A stretch of DNA of 64,000 nucleotides from Emydura subglobosa (lineage: Eukaryota; Chordata; Testudines; Chelidae), in the NCBI GenBank assembly GCA_007922225.1, contig ML679956.1, positions 15,845,049-15,909,048 of the forward strand, given 5' to 3'. Shown here in pieces: positions 35,713 to 46,808 of the stretch (its first letter is position 1; each line of letters opens with the position of its first letter). The notes beneath the pieces are model-generated. The model did not search any database. It was given only the letters and a program-made list of their open reading frames with translations, and was not told the origin of the DNA. The position numbers were made by a program, and so were the translations under genes.

Positions 35713-36727
35713 TGTGACAATTTGGGGAACATGTCTATTACACTTATGAATTCTGGGTGATGTTTATAAAGTTATTGTTATGAAATGCTGTCATTTTAAA
35801 TGCCTCTTGGTGAGTGTGGAATTCGCCATTTGCTGACAAGCCTGTAGCAAGTACCCACCAGATCAGGGACAACGAAGATCTGTTAAAACTTAATGACGGC
35901 CTGGTTAGGTGGAAGTACCTTGGAACAGTGGATATGCTAAGAAAGGTGCCAGAGTTAGGAAACCAGCTCAATACAGTGTCTCTGCAGGCAGCTGATGAAG
36001 CATTGAGAATGAAAAATTCCCAGACAGGACAAAAAGAGACAGAAGTGATAAATCAGAGGTTTAAAAAGGATTCAAGGGGAAAGGTTTCGGGAGGAGAGGG
36101 GAAGAGACGGGCATGTTTTTGTAAGGAGGTGGGAGGGTGGTGGAGAGAGAGGGGGAGAGAGAGAGAGAGGCTGGCTCCATGGGTTAGGAGACAAGCCATG
36201 TGCTGTAGGAGAAGGATCCTGAATGTCCAGCAGACTTTGACATCAGCCCAAAGAATGCTCCACAGTGGTGAGGATACTGAGGCAGTGAAACGCATGTAAG
36301 GTATATTATTTTTGTCCAGATCTTTGTATTTCTCAGGCTACTAATTAAAGAATCCTATGCAAATCTGTGTGTGTTATGTATTAAACGTATCATGTGGCCT
36401 GGAAGAGGTAAATTGTAAGCCCAGAGTGCCCACAAGGGTGGACTTCTGGGAAAGTGTACAGATAAGCTATATGGGAGCTTGAGGGATCTTCACTGGTCCT
36501 ATGGGCTAGGCAGGTAGACTGCGAGGTCTCAGCTTTCAGGAGAAGGTACTAGACAGATGATCTGCCCTCCCACTCCCCCAACAGTGTGTGTAAGAGGCCA
36601 AGCCAGAGTCAGTGCCTGAACTCTGTTTAAACTTGGAGGCTTAAAGCACACATAGATTCAGCATTTAGATCCCCTCACGGCAGTCTGGTGAATGTCCATG
36701 AGAGGGATCGTCACTCGATCTGTGACA
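35713..36727 (+). mobile_element. solitary LTR-like element, about 1 kb
   Basis: The block begins TGTGACAATTTGGGG and ends GATCTGTGACA, giving a 1015-base unit with TGTGACA at both ends. Interior phrases such as 'aggtggaagtaccttggaac' and 'tgaggatactgaggcagtga' match a turtle LTR recalled from memory. It contains a GA-rich tract at about 36135-36172 and an ATTAAA-like polyadenylation signal near 36345. CCGT lies just outside both ends (5' 35708-35711; 3' at about 36732-36735), offset by one to four bases, so the exact borders are uncertain. The 162-codon open frame 35814-36299 lies inside it and is not treated as a gene. Confidence 0.6.
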
Positions 36728-37294
36728 TCATCCGTGAACAAGACCTGACAATAACAAAGAGTCATCATCGACTTCTAGCTATAAATCTAGTCACTTTTTT
36801 TTTTTTTTTAAATAATAGCATAATAGTTTTATTTGCTACACCTGCCTCTGAATCCCTCTGCTGGTTTTTGTGATGCCACTTCACAATTTTTTAAAGGTAC
36901 ATATTTTTATGTCCCCTATTGCTGTCTGAAAACCCAACCCAGAAACAGGAGGAAATGACTAAAGGTCAGATTCTGACTGAGTAGGCTCATTGATCTCAAT
37001 AGGACGAATAGGGGCATAAGAGAACACTCAATGTGCATAAGTGTACGAGAATCAGGCTGTAACTGACTACAAAGAGAAACAGTCAAACTGACTCCATGCA
37101 CAGTGCATAATGGAAACAAAGTAGGGAAAAAAAGCAGACACTATTACTTCTCCCATCGCTTTGAAATCTAAGTAACTTTAGGTGTTATAGAAACAGTCGG
37201 TAAAGAAATTTTAGACATACCTGATTTTTAAATTGACCGTCTCTCTCTTACCCCAGTACACTCTAGAAAGGAAAGAAGCCTTACACCTGAAAAA
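36728..37294. other. unique sequence with one short palindromic repeat
   Basis: About 36963-37063 ('gtcagattctgactgagtag' to 'acgagaatcaggctg') is a diverged short palindromic repeat of the amniote type. A T run lies at 36797-36810. Nothing else recognised. Confidence 0.35.
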
Positions 37295-37470
37295 CTCCAA
37301 TTGTTACAAAACGCCTGTCAAGCATAGCAACAAAGGTCCCTGTGAGCACATCACCTCAGCGCTCTGCTGTCTGCATAAGTTGCCCATTGGCAGCCCCGAT
37401 CAAAGTCGCTGCACTAATATTCAAAGCCCTCCATAGAATTAGCTCTACCTATCTCCAAGATCACCTCTTC
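37295..37470 (+). mobile_element. L2/L3-like LINE, fragment of reverse-transcriptase C terminus
   Basis: In one plus frame the translation reads LQLLQNACQA, then after stops SALLSA and VAHWQP, followed by SKPSIELALP. The order 'LQ-LLQNA ... HW-P ... KALH' is the conserved C-terminal signature of L2/Rex/L3-type LINEs (the general pattern is LLQNAAAR...LHWLP...FKALNGLAP). Three or more stops show long decay. Confidence 0.7.
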
Positions 37471-39004
37471 CTCGATGAGTGCCAGCAATAGCTGGTATTT
37501 CACTGAAACACTAATAGAGAGAACTCATGAATGCAGGAGACTGGACCTAGGCTCACAGGAACTGGGCCTAGACAATAGAACTCACATCCAGATGAAATAA
37601 GAATGAGCGCGGAGCTCATCTTTTCAGAATTAACCACAAGATTCATTGCTTTGATTTAGCTTTCCTCGGTTCTTCATATACACAATCATGCAGCACGCCC
37701 ACTAACACAAACAACGTATAAACTAATCAAGCTATTTCTCTGACAGACTGGAAAGAAAAAGAGGAAGAGAGATTGTTATTGTTATTTCTCTTTGAAATTA
37801 CTTGGGAGGAGCTGAGATGCTACAATGATGGGAACCATGTAAATCCCTAGACTAGATACACAGGCAGATTATAGAGACAGATTAGCTACATAACATTAAT
37901 ACCCTATTGTACAGAGTTGAATATCCAATCCAGTTTTCAAATCCCTAGTTTACTTCTTTTCATTTTAAGCTTGCTGATCTTATTTATTGGCAAGAATTTG
38001 TTCCTGTCTATTGGATTAATTTAAACATTTACTTCTACTTTAACAAACGATTACTTTATATAAAGTACCATGTTACCGTTTTCGTGAGTTGATCTAACAC
38101 TTTACTACACATCAGCTCTAAGAATATAAATTTCATTTGAATATTTTCCCAACAATCTTTGTAAAATCAAAAAACAGTCAAACAGCTACCATTAGCTATT
38201 TTAAAATAAACTGGTATGTTGTAAGGAAAAGGTCAAGATACTTTTGGTACAAGAAAAATGTGCTTTAAAAATGTTAGTAATATTAACCTTGACACCCCTG
38301 CTACCCAAAAACCAAAATTTAAAAATGAAAAATATAATTTAAATACCTGAAAAAAATCCAACTAAAATAACCATAAAATAACTGAAAGTAAATAAATATT
38401 TTTAAATAATCCTTCCCCAAGCTAATTTTACCCCAAAAAGAGAAGTGCCAGAAATTCTAAGTGCACTAGGGATCTCACTGTTGCTATCATTTTATGTAGA
38501 AGGTGCAAGCTACGACAGCAATGGACAACAGTTTAAATCCATAGATAGATATTCTCAGGAACAAATTCTTTCTCAGGAGCACTTACAGAACCAAGGCTTA
38601 AAATGAAACAAGTTTTTTTTTTTTTTAATGTCGTGGTAGTTTTTCATCTCTTAACTCTCTATTCATTGCTCACAAAATGAAATTTCTTTCCTAAGGACCA
38701 GATTTCTGCCTGTCTTTTTCATGTTGAGTATCTTCTCACTCTGTATGCGAGCTCAGTGATTTCAATAAAACTACTATGGAGTAATATTCTGCCTAGTGTG
38801 AGACTGCCAGAATAGGGACATAAGAGAGAGATGGCAATCCTACAAAGTGTGGAAAATTTGCCCAAAATGAAGGTTTTGCAAAACTAAGCTTTTTCAAAAC
38901 CTAAAAATTATGGAAATATTTCATTAACAATGTTTTTATTTCAACTGATTTTTTAAAAATCAGCTAACCCTTCTCCTGCAGTGCTTGCAATCCAAACACA
39001 GCAA
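37471..39004. other. unique AT-rich intronic sequence
   Basis: AT-rich; T run at about 38614-38627. No repeat family or coding signal was recognised. Confidence 0.3.
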
Positions 39005-39007
39005 TAA

Positions 39008-39305
39008 GGCTACGTTTACACTGACGGCAGCAAAATCGCTGCCACCAGATCGATCTTTCAGGATCGATTGAGTGGTCAGTGAGACCCGCTCAATCGATCA
39101 AGAAGTCAACTGAGTAAATCCACCCCCTCAAGTAGCCTAGCGCTGAGCCAACGGGAATGCTGGAGCGGGAACGCTGTTCCCGTCGGCTCAGCGCAGTGTA
39201 AACAGCACGCAGAAGCAGTCGACGGGAGTTACGCAAACTACTCTGCGTAGTTTGTATAACTCCCGTCGACTGCCGCCGAATTTCCAGGTAAGTGTAAACC
39301 AGCCC
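39008..39305. mobile_element. multi-hairpin DNA-transposon-type element, TAA-flanked
   Basis: The 298-base element begins GGCTACGTTTACACT and ends AGTGTAAACCAGCCC, which are inverted termini. It is bordered by TAA on both sides (39005-39007 and 39306-39308), as PIF/Harbinger insertions leave. Inside are successive inverted repeats: GATCGATC...GATCGATT arms near 39048-39098, GCGCTGAGCC...GGCTCAGCGC near 39140-39193, and GTCGACGGGAGTTACGCAAA pairing with TTTGTATAACTCCCGTCGAC near 39217-39273. It is CpG-rich for this window. Non-coding; the small open frames overlapping it are shadows. Confidence 0.85.
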
Positions 39306-39308
39306 TAA

Positions 39309-40363
39309 GATTTGTGTGTTTGACCTGGAAGTGGAGCTGGCATTTATTCTGTTTCCATTGTGGAGGCAGAATAAAACAACAAATGTAAACAAACAGAGTT
39401 CAAAGTAAATTAGATTTTTAATATTTCCATGGTGTAAATATAAAGTGTTATTTGTCACATCTATAAATCCACTTGCTTTAGTTTTTTAATCAATACATTA
39501 TTTTGTAATCTGTCAGCATGTCTTTAACATGAGCCCTTTTTTTCCTGCCTTTTTAATTTATTTTTTCTTGTAAAGAAAAAAATATGTAGAACCAGTTCTA
39601 GAAGAGGTTACATATAGGACCTAAGGAGGTCTTCAAAATGATCTTCTAAAGGGCTAAGCATTCATAGCTCTAGCTGAAGTGAATAGGAGTTACCAGCAAC
39701 CAGTACATCTGACACTCAGGCCCTAAGCTGCTGTACGTGGCAGTGTCCATTTGAAACTTCAGTTTAACATTCATCAATGGCCATCTTGTCTAGATGCAAG
39801 ACATATACATCTTTCCCCCCACCTGTATTATTCACTTATAACAGCAGTGAACAATTCCAGGAAGGATGACTATCCCAAAATACTACTGTCCTAGTAACAC
39901 TGGGCACAAGTGTGACAAATCCTGAGTATAACTCTGAGCCTGGAGTTGGTTTCTTTAGATATTGCAAATAATGGCAGTTGTGGAACTCTTGTTCATTGGG
40001 TGTAGACTTTATGCCTTGAGTTGATCTCATCTGCAAGGCTGCCATGCCGAGCTCCTTTTTATTCAATATTCAGGCAGCCCAGCAAAATCAGCTAAAATCC
40101 TTATATCTGAAGTGCTGGCATGCTGACACAAGATGCTCCAGGGATCCAGATTTTAGCTCATTTCACTTGGCTGCTAGCATATGGAAATCAGCCAGGAAAC
40201 AAAACACAAGTGAGTAGAGCTGAAGGAAGAAGTGTAAGAGAAGGCTCAAGTGAAGGAGGTATGGATGTGGCAGTGGAGACAGACACACAACACAAGGTCC
40301 AGGGGTGAGAAGGGAGAGACACAACCCAGTATCTGCAGTGGGGTGGTGGATATATATATATAT

Positions 40364-40395
<32 letters not shown>

Positions 40396-40449
40396 CCAGT
40401 TGGAGACATAAAATATCCACAGGGTCGTGGGAGTGGCTGTAACGATATA
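39309..40449. other. unique intronic sequence with a TA/CA microsatellite
   Basis: Nothing recognised except the microsatellite listed at 40349-40396. No coding signal. Confidence 0.35.
40349..40396. repeat. (TA)n(CA)n microsatellite
   Basis: An ATATATATATATA run passes into a CACACACACACACA run ending before CCAGTTGG. This is a compound dinucleotide repeat, likely to vary in length between individuals. Confidence 0.95.
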
Positions 40450-40705
40450 ACAGGCAGCATTTAGCTACTGGATAAGACACTGGACTGGAGCTCAAGACAC
40501 ATAGGTTCTATTCCTCACTCTGTCACTGACTTGCTGTGTGTCCTTTGGCAAGTCACCTGTCTCTGTGCCTGTTTGCCCTCCCACCCTTGCAGGTCTTGTT
40601 TATTTAGACTGTAAGCTCTTCTGGGTAAAGACTGTTTCTCACTCGGTGTTTGTATGTTGCTTAGCACAATGAGGCCCCAATCACAGTAAGTGATACTGCA
40701 ATTCA
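40450..40705 (+). repeat. CORE-SINE/MIR
   Basis: The head, core and tail are in order: 'actggataagacactggact', 'ggttctattcctcactctgt', 'ttggcaagtcacctgtctct', then the conserved 'tttagactgtaagctcttct' and 'tagcacaatgaggcccc'. This is the amniote CORE-SINE layout over about 250 bases. It overlaps chance open frames. Confidence 0.88.
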
Positions 40706-42655
40706 AACAACAACATGAGGAGAAGACTAAAGGGAGAGAGGGGAATACACAAGGGCCAATGAAAAAGCACTGCAGATGAAATCATGGCACAGGCACAATA
40801 ACATACAGCAGAAGCCTGAAGGGAAGGGAAGGGGGGGAGCAGAAAACAACAAGACATTGAAGAGACCACAAAAGGATTGGGAAAGAAAGGAGGAAGACCC
40901 CATACAAACATTGGCAGATAATACACATCACAGAGGGTGGACATTGATAATAAACAAGATTGCTGGAGGGATTTCCCACTCACTGCACACCATCAGTGCC
41001 AACATCTCATGCACCAGAATTTTCTAGGCATGTCACTGTCTCCTAATAATCTCCACACTCTCTATTCCCTTTGAAAGTTATATTCCTAGTGCACATTATC
41101 TAGTCTGAAGAATCTTACTGCTATATAGCACACACCTCAAACAGTGGACTGCTGTGATACTCCAAGGAATACATTCAATTCCTCACAGTTTCTAACTGCT
41201 TTGGGCTAGGTTGTCACACCCTTACTTGGCAACACAGGAAAAGAGGAGTAAGCGTCCCAGTACTTCCACGCTCAGACTGTGACATTGGCTCAGAGCAGAG
41301 GCAACTCACCTGATACCCTCCTCTAAAAGCAAGTGACTGAGAAAGGAATACAGAGGAGTGGGGAATCGGAGGAGCACAGACTCCAATCCTTACCCCCAAC
41401 TTGCCATTCACAGTAGCTTGCTGGACACAGAATAAGCTGTTCCACAAAAAAGAATTAAGTAGCTTACTCCTGAGTAAGTAGCTGTTACTCTCTGAGTCAC
41501 AGTCCCTCCCACAATCAGCTCCTGAAGCAGTGCAGCATCACCCTACCCCTTACTCAGGGCAGATTGTAAAACTACAATCTAGCTCTTGGTAGTAAGGAAT
41601 GGCACTGCAGTTCTGCTTGAAAAGCAGCAATGAGCCACTCTTGTTTATCTTACATTACCATAACTAAAGCAAAAATCTGGGATCCACAAATTATAAACAT
41701 CTGTGTTAAAGTTCATTTCTCATCATTCATATAATGCATGTTGCAACCATTCTGAACAAGCTCATTTTTAAAATTGCAGCTACTTTCAACAAAATAATAA
41801 GCAAAGCACATAATATGTTCGAAGCCAAAATGAAAAAAGCAACAACAACAACAAAAACCCAAAAATAAATTCTGGCAAGATGCATCGTATTTGGGGCATA
41901 TGAAATGGAAGACCAGCTGGCTCAAATGAATAAGTATTTATTGAATACTATTTATCTAACACCCATCAGTAAATAACTCCTTTGCTACATCAAGTTACCC
42001 TGCCAATTAACAAAGTACCATAGCCAGCGATAATTATCCTGAAGTAAGACTCATCTATCATTGATACAGAGCAATCCACAAGTGACATCTATCAAAATTC
42101 AGTACATCTTACAAATACATTTGTCCCTATTGTGACTGATACCAAAATAGCAGCGACAGAAGATGGGCTAATGAGCTGAGAATGGGACTGGACACTAGTC
42201 ACCTTTGCAGGTGAAATTCTGTGCAGCTCTGGGGGCTGACGTGGCTCTTGGTATACCCCAGTGGGCTTGTCCAAGTTACAGCAGTCTTCCACGGATGCCC
42301 TACAAGCCACAGCACAGCCTGGAATCTCAGCCATGGTGGATGCTGTGACTCCACCCGGTCATGCCGCTCCCATCACCAGCCCTGCATCAGGCAGTAACCT
42401 TTTGCCGAGGCTTACTCAGAATACCTCAACAGGCAGCATTACAGCTGTCTTCCCCAGTGTCTACACTGTGGGAAGTATCCCCTGGCAGGAACCATGGCTT
42501 TCAGGGCCCCTTTACACCACTCTGTCCCTTTTAGCTAGTGTATAAGGATTGGAGCAGGCATTTTGAATCAGCTATGACAGTACCTCAGCCTTTAGTTTCA
42601 GATAATCCATTTAAAGCTACATTTTCAAAAGTACTCATCTTGAGACATCTTGGTC
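40706..42655. other. unique intronic sequence
   Basis: No repeat family or coding signal was recognised. An open frame at 42261-42545 is of chance length and unlike any known protein. Confidence 0.3.
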
Positions 42656-42659
42656 TCAT

Positions 42660-42714
42660 TTCAGAGGTGCTGAGCACTCTATTAGTTAAGTTATGAGAGC
42701 TCAGCATTTCTGAA
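42660..42714. repeat. short palindromic repeat
   Basis: TTCAGAGGTGCTGAGC (42660-42675) and GCTCAGCATTTCTGAA (42699-42714) are imperfect inverted arms. It belongs to the short amniote palindromic type seen also at 31833 and 58908. Confidence 0.6.
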
Positions 42715-42754
42715 TAATCAGAGTCAGAGGTCACTTTTGAAAATTTTGCCTTTA

Positions 42755-42905
42755 GCTTCCCTGGCTATTACCTACACATCTATAAAATGGGGATAGTACC
42801 ACTTGCTTATCTAAGCTACCTCTCAGAATGGGTTGAGAGGATTAGCTAATGTTTGTATAACTCCGCAGATCTACGTCATTGTATCAAGCTAAGTAATTAT
42901 CATCA
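42755..42905 (+). repeat. MIR-type SINE fragment
   Basis: The phrase 'catctataaaatggggatag' followed by 'tctcagaatgggttgagagg' and 'ttagctaatgtttgt' is the downstream part of the MIR core. Diverged; only part of the element is recognised. Confidence 0.7.
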
Positions 42906-44880
42906 AAGTGGGCTCACTGTGGGAAGAACGGCGCAGCAAATAGAGAACGCAAAACTTATTTCTCTTTCTGTTTAGTACAATTATTGCTTGAATTATGTTT
43001 GCACAAAACCCACCAACCCCCTTATCACAGTAAATTAATGTTTATGCTATTAGGTTTTGACAATCTTACACTAATGGTTTTTCAAACTACAGGAAATTAC
43101 ATGATGCTCAGAGACAACTATCTACAATTATACTAATTCTGTAAAATGGCTGAGACAAAAGGTTGAATCTGATGACCAATGAGCATTCTGAATCACATGG
43201 ATAAGAAGAACATTCTTTTAGGTCAGGCGGATTCAGCAGCCACATTATTGGTTTGTTTTTTTAAAAAAAAGGTACAACAGCAATCTTCCAATTCAAGAAG
43301 TGGCATTTGAGACACATACCTGCGCTTGTGAGGTGATGACAGGCCCTTGGATTCATAATGCATGCTTGGTACCCTGTTGGTCTTCTGCTATAGCCAGAAG
43401 TTGACTAGATTTATTTTTAGTTTATCTGTCCTTGTACTTGAACCTACATACATTGCATTCTAGAAGTGGTACTGGGAATACCTGGTTCTCCTAGTATTTC
43501 TTTAGGATGTAAAGTTGCAAAACACAAATAGAACACATACTCAAAAGTCTGCAAGTCTGACACTCTTCCGGACAGAAAGCTCCCAGTGCTTTGTTAAAGG
43601 CCACAGCAATATGTCTCCTTTATGGTTATTTTCACAAAGGAGAGTTTAACAGTACTTATAGTAGCTCTACCTTGACACAGTATATGTTCCTCTAATATAG
43701 CATAGGTAAGGCAAAGGTAGCTGTCATCAACACAGATTTGTACATGTGCTGTTCAGTTTTCTTTTCAGTACTAGCCTTCCTTTCTCAAAACCATTTGAGA
43801 AGGAGATATTTCATTTACCCGCTAAACAAGTGAAGACTTCTTATATAGTTCAATTACAGAGGTTGCTTACTGGTCTGTATATCAGCTAAGAGGAACACAG
43901 ACAATCATGAATATGTGGTATTGAAAGCATTCTTGTTTTACACAATATCTGCAGTTCTGATCTTACATATATTTTAAAAGCTTGGCTATAATTCGGTGAA
44001 AAGCAGATATGATACTCGGTATGAGTAAGAAATGAATGCAACAGGCATGTTCAACTTTACAGAATTTCTTGTTTACGTCATCTAAAAATGTAACATTTGA
44101 AAAAATATCATTTCATCTTCTACTCACAAGTACTAGTCCCCCAAAATGTATTGTTGTGTGTTCACTAACATTTGGATTTATATTTTAAGTTGTGTATTAC
44201 CTTATTCGTATTTAATATTTCCGAGTTTGTTAAAGCTGAAAAAAAAGGATCACTAACACAGTATACCTTTGTTATGAATCAAAAGATGTAGGGAAAAGGT
44301 CATGGACTCAATAACTAGCTCCTAACCAATTCACAGCCATAAAATGAGAAGATAAAAATAAAAACTGTATTCCCCATTATCTTTACTCTTTTTAATAGCA
44401 TCCATCAATTTGCATGTTATCAACAAGCTTCTCTCATTTATAAGCATACCCTACAATAAAAGATCAGACAAATTTGAGGCACAGCCAGGTAGAAAAGAAA
44501 TACGGATTGCAATCTTTGTTGGTCTAGTGAGATGCACTTCCTTCGTTATAAAGCAAATGAACTGGGAGCATCTTTTAAAGAAAACAATTCCTTCCCACAT
44601 AAGGAACTTACTAGTTTCCTTATATGTCTAAGAATTCCAAGACCATTTTTTCCACTGCTTGGCTACGATCCTTATTCTTCCAGAAGGCATCTGAGAGCAT
44701 GTGAGGAGAGGGGGAAATTACAACAAATCTTTAGAAGCCAACCCTCACAGTATCATGGAATTAATGTAGGCATATCATTCTTCCTTTGACAGTTGTCAGT
44801 ACTTTTTGCAATCAGAAGAAGAGCAGGACTGTAAGCCAGGTTTGTTCCTGAAATTTAGGTTTATATTCTTGCACCGTAAT
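42906..44880. other. unique AT-rich intronic sequence
   Basis: No repeat family or coding signal recognised. Confidence 0.3.
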
Positions 44881-44889
44881 TATGCATCC

Positions 44890-45205
44890 CAATTTTATAA
44901 TCCATTCTGACATAGAAGTATTTCAGGTTCTCCTGTCTCCAAGCCTTGTGGAACCCCTTCAACATGATTTTTCTTAATCTCAGCTTGTTTTCCAGGTCAT
45001 CAATTCAATACCTCGGAGCTTTGCTGGCTTTGGAATTCTCTGTCAAAACAGCATCTTGTCCATCAATAGTTATTTCCATATCTTCGATTTCACTCTCAGC
45101 TTCCTGTAGTCTTGAGCCAAAGGTTACCAACTTGCCCAGGAAGGCAACTGCAGCCTGCATAACATTGCATTTGTTCCTAATATCCACAGATTGCCTTTTA
45201 AGCAA
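44890..45205 (-). mobile_element. relic L1-type (L1/Tx1) LINE ORF1 fragment
   Basis: On the minus strand a 66-codon open frame (45205-45005) ends at a stop. It contains a run of acidic and hydrophobic residues, RLQEAESEIEDMEITIDGQD, that reads as a coiled coil. Just beyond the stop the same frame continues IDDLENKLRLRKIMLKGF and then RQENLKYF. 'LEDLENRSRRNNIRIKGIPE...ENL' is the conserved border between the coiled coil and the RNA-recognition domain of L1-type ORF1 proteins. The L1-type ORF1 protein binds LINE RNA in particles. Here the frame is interrupted and no ORF2 was found near it, so it is a dead fragment. A host exon is less likely because of the stop. Confidence 0.6.
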
Positions 45206-46734
45206 TCAAACAACGTTTGATCATTCAGCTCTGCACCTCCTGTTGGTGTGAAGCTGAATGCAGAAAGGTCAGACTAAGAGGCAGCATCAATACTGAACTT
45301 TAAATGGTACAGGACGGTTGATCTTTAGATACAGAATTATGGAGGCATTTGTATAAAAAAAGTAAGGGGAATGAACTGAACAAATAGTTATTAAGAAAGA
45401 CAGTGTCATTTGGGTACACCCATGAGAATCTCTCTAGTTCATCTCTCTCACATACAAGACAAATTAAGTTTGCCATGGGGAGTTATGATTTACAAAGATT
45501 TAGTCTGTTAAAGATGCCAATTCACAAAATATGAACAAAGCAATGTTTGATTCATATTCCATGGGAAAAATCTGTTCAACAACTTTCTTCTTAAATACAT
45601 TTTAATCACACAGCAGTTACGTCACTTCTACTATGTAACAGTCTATAAATCAACACCCACCTCACAGTACCATCCATAAAACACATGTCATGGAGCAACA
45701 AACGTCTGTACACACGGAACCAAAAAATTAGAGGTTTCGACATAAGAAAAAATGCAATCTTAGACGTTTTACGATTTCTACTTACGATCGTTACAAATCA
45801 AGTGATCAGTATGATACTGAAACATAATTCAACAGAGGAATGTTCTAGCAGTTCTGACCTACAATGTTATCTACAAAATTTTATTCAAAATTCAGTTAAA
45901 TCTTAGTATTTCAAATTTATTGTATAGTTATATCATTCTTGATTCATAAATCAGCTTCACCACAAATGAGCAAAAGAGGGAATTTATTCACATAACTGTT
46001 TCTTTTAAAAATGGCAAATAAAAAATATTTTAGTTTGATCATTTTGTATTTGAGTCCAAGAAATAATCCTCCTCCCTTGTTTTACAATGCAAAATTGAAA
46101 ATCTATCCACTGATAAAGACTGCCATATTAAGAGACTAGAGATCATTACAAACCAACATTATCAAAAAAAGACATTAAAGATAATGAACCCAACTGGAGA
46201 CTCAAACCCTCAATTATAGGTAAACTGAGTGAAGGTTTTGCTTCACTTTCATATTTAGAGATAACCATATCATCAACTAAGATGATGTGGTATTTCCAAA
46301 ATGATTATATTGAATCCGGATTAAATAAACTATGGAATTACAAGTCAATGACAGATCTTCAGTCTTCACCCTTCTCCTTCTTGTAGTAACTATGCTTATT
46401 CTCTTACAGAAAACAATAAATATCATTATAGGCATTTAAAACCCAGAGACTACACGCAAGACATCATGTACTGTAATTAGACTTCTACATGTATAAATCA
46501 TGCCACAATTGTGGGAGAAAGACAGACAGACAGACAGTGGAAGAGAAGCAGAAAACAGATGCTATACAAACATAAATCGAAACAATGTAAAATAAATCCA
46601 TACATCTAGAGAAGAGCTGGAATATACTGTATTTGAGGATCAACTTGAGATTCAGTTATGGTTTTGTGAGGAATCTATCGTTAAAAAATATATATATGGT
46701 GCTCATCTATAAAATGTTGCCATAGAGAGCTATA
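45206..46734. other. unique AT-rich intronic sequence
   Basis: No repeat family recognised apart from a short GACA repeat at about 46521-46537. No coding signal. Confidence 0.3.
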
Positions 46735-46751
46735 TGTGTTTTATGGGCCTG

Positions 46752-46808
46752 ATCCTGCACTATTTAAGTCAATGACAATTTTATCATTGACTTTACTTGG
46801 AGCAGGAT
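46752..46808. repeat. short palindromic repeat
   Basis: ATCCTGCACTATTTAAGTCA and its near-complement ending GAGCAGGAT enclose AATGA...TCATT. The arms begin at 46752 and end at 46808. This is the short amniote palindromic type. Confidence 0.6.

Noticed and set aside
35814..36299. 162-codon open frame, charged and Arg-rich at its end
   Set aside because: It lies wholly inside the LTR-like unit and its Arg/Glu-rich part comes from a GA-rich tract.
40349..40396. Repeat array considered as CRISPR
   Set aside because: It is a dinucleotide microsatellite; there are no spacers, and the window is vertebrate DNA.
40163..40495. Open frames with Val-Cys repeats on the minus strand
   Set aside because: They are translations of the CA/TA microsatellite.
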